Source: Cognaticolwellia beringensis
GTDB lineage: Bacteria; Pseudomonadota; Gammaproteobacteria; Enterobacterales; Alteromonadaceae
Assembly (NCBI RefSeq): GCF_002076895.1
Contig: NZ_CP020465.1
Coordinates: forward strand, 1,116,001-1,180,000
Reading direction: 5' to 3'
DNA: 64,000 nt
In this document: positions 56,704 through 64,000 of the stretch, piece by piece
Position numbering within the stretch: position 1 is the first letter of the stretch
How the letters are laid out: each line of letters begins with the position of its first letter
Translations under genes and position numbers: made by a program
Notes under the pieces: model-generated
What the model saw: only the letters and a program-made list of their open reading frames with translations
Databases searched by the model: none
Told to the model about the DNA's origin: nothing

Positions 56704-59115
56704 ATGAAATTTAGTGAATCTTGGTTACGTGAGTGGGTAAACCCTGCTATATCTTCAGATGAATTAGCACATCAAATTACCATGGCTGGCCTTGAAGTTG
56801 ACGCCGTAGAACCTGTTGCAGGTGAATTTACCGGTGTATTGATTGGTGAAGTAGTTGAATGTGGTCCTCATCCTGATGCGGATAAATTACAAGTAACAAA
56901 AATTAATTTAGGACCTGATTACAATGACGGCGAGCTTGCCGATATTGTTTGTGGTGCTAAAAATTGTCGTTTAGGTTTAAAAGTTGCTGTCGCTACTGTC
57001 GGTGCTGTTTTACCCGGTGACTTTAAAATTAAGAAAGCGAAACTTCGTGGCGTTCCATCGCATGGCATGCTGTGTAGTGAGTCAGAAATCGGTTTATCTG
57101 AAAGTGCTGACGGCATCATGGAATTAGCAAGTGACGCGCCAATTGGTATGTGTGTGCGTGAATATCTTGATCTTAACGATGTAACTATCGACGTTGACCT
57201 AACGGCGAACCGTGGCGATTGCCTTGGATTAAAAGGTCTTGCACGTGAAGTTGGTGTGTTAAATAACTTAAGCGTTACTGAGCCTGAAATTACAGTGGTT
57301 ACACCCACTATTGACGATACTGTTAGCATTTCCTTATCAGCTGAAAAAGCTTGTCCGCGTTACTTAGGTCGGGTGATTAAAAATATTAATATTGCTGCCC
57401 AAACGCCTTTATGGATGGTAGAAAAGCTACGCCGTTGTGGTACACGCTCAATTGATCCTGTGGTTGACGTGACTAACTATGTGTTGCTAGAGCAAGGCCA
57501 TCCAATGCATGCCTTTGACTTATCAGCAATAGAAGGCGGAATTAACGTACGTTTCGCTAATGAAGCTGAACAACTGACGTTACTCGATGGTAATGAAGTG
57601 ACATTATCAACACAAACCTTAGTGATTGCTGATAAGGAAAAAGCATTGGCTATGGCCGGTATATTTGGCGGTTTGGCATCAGGTGTTACTAGCGAATCAA
57701 AAGATATTTTCTTAGAAAGCGCTTTCTTTGCTCCTTTAGCTATCTTAGGCAAAGCCCGTCAATATGGGTTACATACGGACGCATCGCATCGTTATGAGCG
57801 TGGTATTGACCCACAACTACAACGTGACGCAATGGAACGTGCGACACAATTACTACTTGAAATTGTTGGCGGTGAAGCCGGTCCAATCGTTGAAGCGGTA
57901 TCTGAAGAAAATATTCCGGCTGAGCGAACTGTTACCTTACGTCGTGCAAAACTCGATGGTCGTATTGGACATCATATTAAAGATACAACCGTTGCTGAAA
58001 TATTAACGCGCTTAGGCTTTAATGTTACAGAAACTGGCGCAGACCAAGCTAAAGTTTGGACTGTTGTTGTGCCTGCGTACCGTTTTGATATCAGCATTGA
58101 GGTTGATTTAATTGAAGAGGTTGCTCGAATTTTTGGTTACAACAATATTCCTAATGTTTCGCCAAAAGCGACATTAGCAATGCGTGAGCAAAAAGAAGCA
58201 CAATTACCGTTAAGCAAATTACGTAATGTTTTAGTTAACCGTGGCTATCAAGAAGCTATAACTTACAGTTTTGTTGATCCAAAAGTACAAGCGCAATTGC
58301 ATCCTGGCCAAGCCACCATGACCTTACCGCATCCAATTTCGTCTGAAATGTCAGAAATGCGCGTCAGTTTATGGACGGGGTTATTACAATCTGTTGCTTA
58401 TAATCAAAATCGACAACAGAATCGCGTACGCCTATTTGAAACAGGTTTGCGTTTTATCCCTGATGAAAGTGTAGAAAATGGTGTTCGCCAAGATAATATG
58501 ATCGCCGGTGTTTTGAGTGGTCAACGTAGTGAAGAACATTGGGACATCGAAAAAGCGGCAAGCGATTTTTATGACATTAAATCTGATGTAGAGGCACTAC
58601 TTGGTTTAACAAATAACGAAAGTGATTTTGTGTTTTCTAAGGCTGAAATTGACGCTTTACACCCAGGTCAAACAGCTGCAATTCACAAAAATGGTGTGCT
58701 AGTTGGACATGTTGGAGCCTTACATCCTGAATTAGAACGAAAATTAGGCCTTAATGGTCGCACATTAGTTTTCGAGCTTTTATTGACTGAAATTTGTACA
58801 CAAAATATCCCGCAAGCACGCGACATATCTCGCTTTCCGGCGAATAGACGTGATATAGCTGTAGTGGTAGAAGAACAAATTAGTGCAAATAAAGTACTAC
58901 AACTTATTGAAAAGGTTGGCGGAAATTATTTAGTTGATCTAAACTTGTTCGATGTATACCAAGGTAGTGGTATCGAAAGTGGTTTTAAAAGCTTAGCAAT
59001 AGCACTGACATTGCAAGATAATAATAAAACCCTAGAAGAAAAGGATATCACTGACGTAGTTAACCGAGTGGTTGATACATTAAAAACTGAACTAAATGCA
59101 TCCTTGAGGGATTAA
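56704..59115 (+). CDS. pheT: Phenylalanine-tRNA ligase, beta subunit
   Basis: An 803-residue subunit. Order: EMAP/tRNA-binding domain (about 40-150, [13 protein letters not shown]), B3/B4 editing domain (about 210-390), B5 domain (about 400-470), a non-catalytic synthetase core (about 480-690) and the FDX-ACB anticodon-binding domain at the C-terminus ([14 protein letters not shown]). Slightly longer than the usual 795 residues. AGGAAAG precedes the ATG. Operon with pheS and ihfA. Confidence 0.97.
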   Translation: MKFSESWLREWVNPAISSDELAHQITMAGLEVDAVEPVAGEFTGVLIGEVVECGPHPDADKLQVTKINLGPDYNDGELADIVCGAKNCRLGLKVAVATVGAVLPGDFKIKKAKLRGVPSHGMLCSESEIGLSESADGIMELASDAPIGMCVREYLDLNDVTIDVDLTANRGDCLGLKGLAREVGVLNNLSVTEPEITVVTPTIDDTVSISLSAEKACPRYLGRVIKNINIAAQTPLWMVEKLRRCGTRSIDPVVDVTNYVLLEQGHPMHAFDLSAIEGGINVRFANEAEQLTLLDGNEVTLSTQTLVIADKEKALAMAGIFGGLASGVTSESKDIFLESAFFAPLAILGKARQYGLHTDASHRYERGIDPQLQRDAMERATQLLLEIVGGEAGPIVEAVSEENIPAERTVTLRRAKLDGRIGHHIKDTTVAEILTRLGFNVTETGADQAKVWTVVVPAYRFDISIEVDLIEEVARIFGYNNIPNVSPKATLAMREQKEAQLPLSKLRNVLVNRGYQEAITYSFVDPKVQAQLHPGQATMTLPHPISSEMSEMRVSLWTGLLQSVAYNQNRQQNRVRLFETGLRFIPDESVENGVRQDNMIAGVLSGQRSEEHWDIEKAASDFYDIKSDVEALLGLTNNESDFVFSKAEIDALHPGQTAAIHKNGVLVGHVGALHPELERKLGLNGRTLVFELLLTEICTQNIPQARDISRFPANRRDIAVVVEEQISANKVLQLIEKVGGNYLVDLNLFDVYQGSGIESGFKSLAIALTLQDNNKTLEEKDITDVVNRVVDTLKTELNASLRD

Positions 59116-59118
59116 ATA

Positions 59119-59412
59119 ATGGCGCTAACAAAAGCAGAAGTAGCAGAACATTTATTTGAAAAAGTTGGGCTAAGTAAGCGCGACGCTAAAGATATGGTTG
59201 AAGTGTTTTTCGAGGAAGTTCGGGAAACTTTAGAAGCTGGTGAACAAGTTAAATTGTCTGGCTTTGGTAACTTTGATCTTCGCGTGAAAAGCGAACGTCC
59301 AGGACGTAATCCTAAAACGGGTGAAGATATTCCAATTTCAGCACGTAAAGTGGTGACATTTCGTCCAGGTCAAAAACTTAAAAGTCGCGTTGAAGACGGT
59401 AATAGCGAATAA
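59119..59412 (+). CDS. ihfA: Integration host factor, alpha subunit
   Basis: A 97-residue DNA-bending protein of the HU/IHF family. [23 protein letters not shown] is the N-terminal dimer part and [25 protein letters not shown] contains the beta arm with the intercalating Pro ([10 protein letters not shown]). It begins 4 bases after the pheT stop, the usual gamma arrangement. Besides chromosome structure, IHF helps tyrosine integrases, so the satellite may depend on it (inference). Confidence 0.97.
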   Translation: MALTKAEVAEHLFEKVGLSKRDAKDMVEVFFEEVRETLEAGEQVKLSGFGNFDLRVKSERPGRNPKTGEDIPISARKVVTFRPGQKLKSRVEDGNSE

Positions 59413-59460
59413 GTTAGCCAGCGAACATTTCAGTGTTAAGATATAAAAAATGATATAAAA

Positions 59461-59484
59461 AAGGTTGCTTCGGCAACCTTTTTT
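59461..59484. terminator. Terminator of pheST-ihfA
   Basis: AAGGTTGC pairs with GCAACCTT around a TTCG tetraloop; A-run before and T-run after, so it can act on both strands between convergent genes. Confidence 0.93.
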
Positions 59485-59495
59485 ATTGCTAAGAT

Positions 59496-60035
59496 TTAAG
59501 GTTTACTTTCAATAACCATATCTTTTTTATCTTTTTTTGTTTTGAAAGGGCGCTTAACAGTGAAAATTGTTAACTCCTTCAACAGCAGTGCACCAATGGC
59601 AAGTGTACCACCAGTAGCAATAGCGTTTAATTCAAGCGGTATCGCCATGGCGAAATGCTCCGCAGTGCCGGTAGCAATTTGTTTATCTAAATGCCAAATT
59701 AATTGATAAACACTGTCTAGGTAATCAGTTTGGTTTATTTGCGCTAAATGATTTGCTAAGTAATCAACACGAAATGACAAACGTTCAATCAGCTCACCTG
59801 TATTGATAATAGACGATTCACTATTGTCTTTATAACGAGTGATCATGGCGGTAAGGCTGCCATCAAAGTGTTGCTGAGCGATTACCTCAAATTGACCTAA
59901 TTGCGATGTGGCTTCTGCTAGATGGCCGGCGAGGCGCTGCTGATATTGCTGCATAAATTCAGGCAACTGCACGCCTAATATAAAAGTAACCGTGAAAAAA
60001 CAACGATCAATAACATTGTTCATTAACGCAAACAT
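59496..60035 (-). CDS. DUF2937 family protein
   Basis: A 179-residue protein with an N-terminal hydrophobic stretch (RCFFTVTFILGVQLPEFM), a coiled-coil middle containing QQYQQRLAGHLAEA, and a hydrophobic segment near 137-157 (AIATGGTLAIGALLLKEL), then a Lys-rich tail. The GVQLPEFMQQYQQRL segment is what I associate with DUF2937. Predicted inner-membrane protein of unknown role, convergent with ihfA. Confidence 0.72.
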   Translation of the reverse strand: MFALMNNVIDRCFFTVTFILGVQLPEFMQQYQQRLAGHLAEATSQLGQFEVIAQQHFDGSLTAMITRYKDNSESSIINTGELIERLSFRVDYLANHLAQINQTDYLDSVYQLIWHLDKQIATGTAEHFAMAIPLELNAIATGGTLAIGALLLKELTIFTVKRPFKTKKDKKDMVIESKP

Positions 60036-60476
60036 AATTGCTAGTTACCTTGTGAATAGAGTAGCATCACGTTAGCACAACTACTGGAAAACTTCATCGC
60101 CAATAATACCAACTTCATTAATTAGTCGGTCTACTTTTTGCGGTTCAAAACGGTAAAATATAACGGGGGATTTAAATAATTTCATTACAATATGATCCTG
60201 CATTATCGAGTAAATAGTATTGATGTAAAGGTATTGATGTAAAGGTATTGATGTAAAAGTAATGATGCAATAAATCATGCCGTAGTTGGACTTTTAACTA
60301 GTAAAGTTTCCACAAGCTATACACTTAGTCTGAAGCTGTTGTATAAATTGTTATAACTCGCAATCATAACTTTTAAAGATAATTTTAATAGATAATTTTT
60401 CAGAACTCGTAAAGTATCGATGTTAATATACTTCCCAATATAACAATGACAATTTAAGCGGAAATAACCAGCTATT
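60036..60476. other. Intergenic region with 14-bp tandem repeats
   Basis: About 440 AT-rich bases. Four tandem 14-bp units (GTATTGATGTAAAG, the last two slightly changed) occupy 60217-60272. A possible 34-residue frame on the minus strand (60081-60185, beginning MKLFKSPVIFYRFEP) has a loose ribosome site; I do not call it a gene. Confidence 0.6.
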
Positions 60477-62264
60477 ATGCGCAGATCTTCCCACCAGAGT
60501 GAACATGAAGTAACGACCTTTAATTGGCGTGTTGTTAAACTTTTGTTGCCATACTTATTCGAATTTAAAACACGAATATTTTTTGCATTAGCGTGTTTAG
60601 TACTGACAAAAATTGCCAGCGTTTATTTACCTTTTATACTGAAAGACATTGTTGATGTATTAGATACACAAAAAGAGAATCGAGTATATTTAGTGCCATT
60701 TGCACTGGTTGGTGCTTATGGGTTAGTTCGACTCACCATTGTTATATTTGCTGAAATTCGTGATACCTTATTTGGTCGTGTTACTGAGCGAGCGATTCGT
60801 AGAATTGGCTTAAAAGTTTTTCAGCACTTACATAAATTGGATTTAGACTTTCATTTAAATCGCCAAACGGGCGGTTTATCACGAGATATTGATCGCGGTA
60901 CCTCAGGCATTAATTTTTTGATGCGCTTTATGATTTTTAATATCATCCCAACCTTAATAGAAATTATTATGGTAGTAGGAATTTTATTTTTTAATTACGG
61001 CATTTGGTTTGCGTTAATTACGCTTTCATCAATCGTGTTGTATGTTGGTTATTCTGTTTATGCTACTGATTGGCGCACACGCTTTATACGCGAGGCGAAT
61101 AAGGCTGACTCGTCAAGTAATACCCGAGCTATCGACAGTTTACTTAATTATGAAACAGTAAAGTACTTTACCAACGAAGAATTTGAGGCAAAAGCTTACG
61201 ATAGCCAATTGGCGACTTGGGAGCAGGCAAAAATGAAGAATCGTTTATCTTTATTTGCTTTAAATGGCGGCCAGGCGCTTATAATATCGTGTTCGATGAC
61301 GGCAATGTTAGCCTTGGCAGCATATCAAGTTACCTATGAAAAAATGACCTTAGGCGACTTTGTACTGATAAACGCTTTTATGATGCAGCTTTTTATTCCG
61401 TTGAACTTCTTAGGCTTTGTTTACCGTGAAATTAAAGGTTCACTGGCTAACATCGAACATATGTTTGACTTGATGTTAAAGAAACCAAAAGTTGAAGACA
61501 GTGAAGATGCTGCTGTTTTGACCTTAACTCAGGCTGAAATTAAATTTGAAAGTGTATCGTTCGCATACAACGTAAAACGTCCCATCATCCAAAATATCTC
61601 ATTTACCATCAAACCCGGGCAAAAGGTTGCGGTGGTTGGAGAAAGCGGCTCAGGAAAATCGACCTTAGTTAAGTTGTTATTTAGGTTTTACGATTGCGAC
61701 AGTGGCCGAATAACCGTAGATGGGCAAAACATTCGTGAAGTTACACAGCACTCGTTACGAAAAAATATAGGTATTGTGCCGCAAGACACGGTGTTGTTTA
61801 ACGATAGCCTTTTTGCCAATGTTAATTATGGTGCACCTGAAGCTAATGTCGAAATGGTTAACAACGCGTTTAAACTTGCGCATTTATCAGATTTTATTAC
61901 CCGATTACCCGAAGGTGTACAAACGATTGTTGGAGAGCGTGGTTTAAAGCTCTCAGGTGGTGAAAAACAGCGGGTTGCTATTGCTCGCACTATTTTGAAA
62001 AATCCGCGAATTTTAGTGTTTGATGAAGCAACGTCTTCACTTGATAGCCAGTCAGAGCAAGCGATTTTAAGTGCAATTAAAGAAGTAGCTCAGCATAGAA
62101 CCAGTTTAGTGATTGCGCACCGTTTATCGACCATAGTCGACGCCGATAATATTATTGTTATGCAACAAGGTGAAATTATTGAGCAGGGCACACACCAAGG
62201 CTTATTAGCTGAAAAAGGCCACTACTATAAAATGTGGCAACTGCAACAAAGTGATAACAGTTGA
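60477..62264 (+). CDS. ABC exporter, Atm1/ABCB7-like
   Basis: A 595-residue half transporter with a six-span membrane domain (about 25-330) fused to an ATPase. Walker A VVGESGSGKSTL near 392, Q-loop GIVPQDTVLF, signature LSGGEKQRVAIARTI and Walker B ILVFDEATSSLD are intact. The membrane domain (IFFALACLVLTKIASVYLPF, LNRQTGGLSRDIDRGT) resembles bacterial Atm1-type transporters, which export glutathione-linked sulphur or metal compounds. Works as a homodimer in the inner membrane. Ribosome site is weak; followed after 49 bases by the DUF1415 gene. Confidence 0.9.
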   Translation: MRRSSHQSEHEVTTFNWRVVKLLLPYLFEFKTRIFFALACLVLTKIASVYLPFILKDIVDVLDTQKENRVYLVPFALVGAYGLVRLTIVIFAEIRDTLFGRVTERAIRRIGLKVFQHLHKLDLDFHLNRQTGGLSRDIDRGTSGINFLMRFMIFNIIPTLIEIIMVVGILFFNYGIWFALITLSSIVLYVGYSVYATDWRTRFIREANKADSSSNTRAIDSLLNYETVKYFTNEEFEAKAYDSQLATWEQAKMKNRLSLFALNGGQALIISCSMTAMLALAAYQVTYEKMTLGDFVLINAFMMQLFIPLNFLGFVYREIKGSLANIEHMFDLMLKKPKVEDSEDAAVLTLTQAEIKFESVSFAYNVKRPIIQNISFTIKPGQKVAVVGESGSGKSTLVKLLFRFYDCDSGRITVDGQNIREVTQHSLRKNIGIVPQDTVLFNDSLFANVNYGAPEANVEMVNNAFKLAHLSDFITRLPEGVQTIVGERGLKLSGGEKQRVAIARTILKNPRILVFDEATSSLDSQSEQAILSAIKEVAQHRTSLVIAHRLSTIVDADNIIVMQQGEIIEQGTHQGLLAEKGHYYKMWQLQQSDNS

Positions 62265-62313
62265 TAGCATTCAACATAAATACCCGCAGTGAATTAGAAC
62301 AAATATTGAGTAA

Positions 62314-62868
62314 ATGGTTATGACCGCAATACATGAAATTGAACAAACCAAGCAATGGCTAGAGCAAGTTATTATTGGGCTAAATTTTTGTCCGTTCGCA
62401 AAAAAAGAGTTTGTTAATCAAACTATTCATTATCATGCCAGTGATAAAGGACAGTTAAAGTCAGCGTTAGTTGAATTTTTAGAGCAATGTCATTACTTGC
62501 AAGAAAAGCCTGAAATCGAAACCAGTTTGCTCATTTATAATCAGGGCTTTCGCGACTTTAATCGTTTTTTAGATTTGGTCGATGATGCCAATGCACTTAT
62601 TGTGGAATATGGTTTTGAAGGCATATTTCAAATAGCTACTTTCCACCCTGAATATTGCTTTGCTGACGCTGATTATGATGATGCGGGTAATTTTACCAAC
62701 CGTTCTCCCTATCCTACTTTGCATTTAATTCGTGAACAAAGCATGGAAAGAGTGTTAAGTGTATATAAAAACCCTGAAGCTATTCCTGAAAATAATATCG
62801 CTTTGGCGGAAAAAAAAGGCGCTAACTATTTTCAAACCTTATTGAAGCAGATTAAAAACACCCCTTAG
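62314..62868 (+). CDS. DUF1415 domain protein
   Basis: A 184-residue cytosolic protein. IIGLNFCPFAKKEF near residue 20 is the DUF1415 signature, and the central FEGIFQIATFHPEYCFADA and NFTNRSPYPTLHLIRE are also conserved. Its function is unknown; the invariant Cys and His suggest a redox or metal role (inference). Two in-frame ATGs at 62314 and 62320 are both possible. Confidence 0.88.
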   Translation: MVMTAIHEIEQTKQWLEQVIIGLNFCPFAKKEFVNQTIHYHASDKGQLKSALVEFLEQCHYLQEKPEIETSLLIYNQGFRDFNRFLDLVDDANALIVEYGFEGIFQIATFHPEYCFADADYDDAGNFTNRSPYPTLHLIREQSMERVLSVYKNPEAIPENNIALAEKKGANYFQTLLKQIKNTP

Positions 62869-62989
62869 TTCCTCATAAAGTTAATAACTTCTCTCTGCTT
62901 ATTCACACACCGCTTTGAATTACGATATACTGGCAGCAATTCAGATAAAATAAGCGTTGATGATACGCTTACTCATTAGGTATATTTTT

Positions 62990-63778
62990 GTGGAAAAACT
63001 TCCTGTTGTAAAAGTTGGTGGTAGTGTTGAAGAAGCAGTGAAAGGCGAGTACTCGCTTGATGTGGCTGCTATATTGAAAGAAGCATGGCAAATTACGTTA
63101 AAGTCACGCATGGCGATTAATTTGGGACTATTAACCTGTTTAATCATTGGAATGGTAGTTTCAATGTTAGTGAGTAGCCAATTAGGTGGAATTGAAGTCG
63201 CAATACAAGACCAACAATCGGCTACTTTACTTAATATTATTGTTACCTTGGTCGTTTATCCATTTATTGTGGGTGTTGAAATGATGGGGATTTTTCACTC
63301 TGTAGGTTTAAAAACTCGCCCTAAATTGATTTTTGCTTTTTTAAAGCGTGGTAGCTGGGTTGCGGTTAGTGCGTTACTGACTTCTACTTTAGTGACAATA
63401 GGTTTAACGTTATTTTATTTACCTGGAATATTTTTAGCCGTAGCCTTGTCATTAGTCTTACCTTTAGTGGTAGAGAAGAAAATGTCACCGATAAAAGCAA
63501 TTTCTGTGAGCATTCAAGCTACGCGTTTTCAATGGTTTAAAATCTTCTCAATTTATCTGATATTGGCTCTGGCGGTATTGATATCAGCTTTACCTGTAGC
63601 TGCTGCAGGAGCTTCAGAACTTGGTTTTATTGCTATCGCATTTTTTCTTTTTTGTTTAGCCTATTTAGCGCCGTTATTTTATAACGTTAAGGGCATTCTT
63701 TACCGTGAAATATTTGGTTTACAGATGCAAACATCTGCAGATCAAAGCAGCACAATAAGTGACACTTTTTCTGCCTAA
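62990..63778 (+). CDS. Multi-pass membrane protein of unknown function
   Basis: About 262 residues from the GTG at 62990, with six hydrophobic segments between residues 45 and 250 after a soluble N-terminus (VEKLPVVKVGGSVEEAV). An in-frame ATG at 62957 exists, but the first 11 residues it adds are poorly supported and have no ribosome site. It resembles uncharacterised six-span proteins of Shewanella and relatives in general form; I cannot name a family with certainty. Confidence 0.65.
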   Translation: MEKLPVVKVGGSVEEAVKGEYSLDVAAILKEAWQITLKSRMAINLGLLTCLIIGMVVSMLVSSQLGGIEVAIQDQQSATLLNIIVTLVVYPFIVGVEMMGIFHSVGLKTRPKLIFAFLKRGSWVAVSALLTSTLVTIGLTLFYLPGIFLAVALSLVLPLVVEKKMSPIKAISVSIQATRFQWFKIFSIYLILALAVLISALPVAAAGASELGFIAIAFFLFCLAYLAPLFYNVKGILYREIFGLQMQTSADQSSTISDTFSA

Positions 63779-63845
63779 TGGCTAATACTTTGCAGAATAT
63801 GCACAGTGGATCATACTTAACAAAATTGCATAAGGAGTTATTAGT

Positions 63846-64000
63846 TTGACAAAAATTAATCAGCAAAATTTTTTAGGACTGATATGTCTAACTTTGCTAG
63901 GATTGGGCTTAATTGCACCTTTTACTTTTTTAAAGTTAGAGCAAGCCACTCAGCCTGTCGAACAACCAGTGGTGAAAAAAACGCCTAAAAAAGTCATTAA
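63846..64000 (+). CDS. Start of a membrane-anchored protein (cut by window end)
   Basis: TTG at 63846 follows AAGGAG by 8 bases. The frame stays open to the end. After TKINQQNFLG comes one hydrophobic segment (residues about 8-29) and then a Pro/Lys-rich linker (QPVEQPVVKKTPKKV), which suggests an anchored periplasmic protein. The domain that would identify it is outside the window. Confidence 0.65.
   Translation, partial: MTKINQQNFLGLICLTLLGLGLIAPFTFLKLEQATQPVEQPVVKKTPKKVI

Noticed and set aside
60081..60278. 65-codon minus-strand frame
   Set aside because: Its N-terminal half translates the 14-bp tandem repeat; the 34-residue remainder is too short to support without homologues.

Overview
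The window looks like the chromosome of a marine gammaproteobacterium of the Alteromonadales, most likely Colwelliaceae (Colwellia or Thalassotalea type). The evidence is low GC content by eye, gamma-type housekeeping blocks (thrS-infC-rpmI-rplT, purC, glnK-amtB, pheS-pheT-ihfA), an E. coli-like thrS translational operator, and many small decayed mobile sequences between genes. The species assignment is inference from gene content, not from a search.

Layout. 0-5.2 kb: end of an AI-2E family transporter, a 2-oxoglutarate oxygenase paired with a permease, a DUF2947-like protein and a leucine-rich-repeat kinase-like protein. 5.2-15.75 kb: an integrated element lying exactly between two 46-bp copies of the 3' part of tRNA-Val(GAC). 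It carries an integrase, two related AlpA-like regulators, a DUF3987 replication protein followed by an iteron-like array, small cargo genes, an oppositely oriented HK97 capsid trio (major capsid, protease, portal), a small ORF and an ankyrin-membrane protein. No terminase, head-tail connector, tail, lysis or repressor gene is visible, so it reads as a reduced phage satellite of the capsid-forming type. 15.7-23.3 kb: core genes (tRNA-Val, MATE exporter, riboflavin synthase, ferredoxin and others), then decayed genes including a secF fragment.

23.8-41.2 kb: a catabolic region on the minus strand. Creatininase, a BCCT transporter and creatinase are followed upstream by glyA, soxBDAG, purU and sdaA. 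Together they encode creatinine to creatine to sarcosine plus urea, then glycine plus methylene-tetrahydrofolate, then serine, then pyruvate plus ammonia, with PurU able to drain excess one-carbon units as formate. A LysR regulator and a porin lie beside it. The region is bounded and interrupted by MITE-like repeats and dead transposases (IS256 and IS1595 types).

41.4-64 kb: asnS, a chemotaxis receptor, an IS1595 remnant carrying a perfect 25-bp palindrome, yitT, folE, and then the translation and nitrogen core block. That block shows readable regulation: a tRNA-Thr anticodon-arm mimic before thrS, a probable AUU start for infC, and two NtrC-type sites with a sigma-54-like promoter before glnK-amtB. 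The window ends with a DUF2937 protein, an Atm1-like ABC exporter, a DUF1415 protein, a membrane protein and the start of a further gene.
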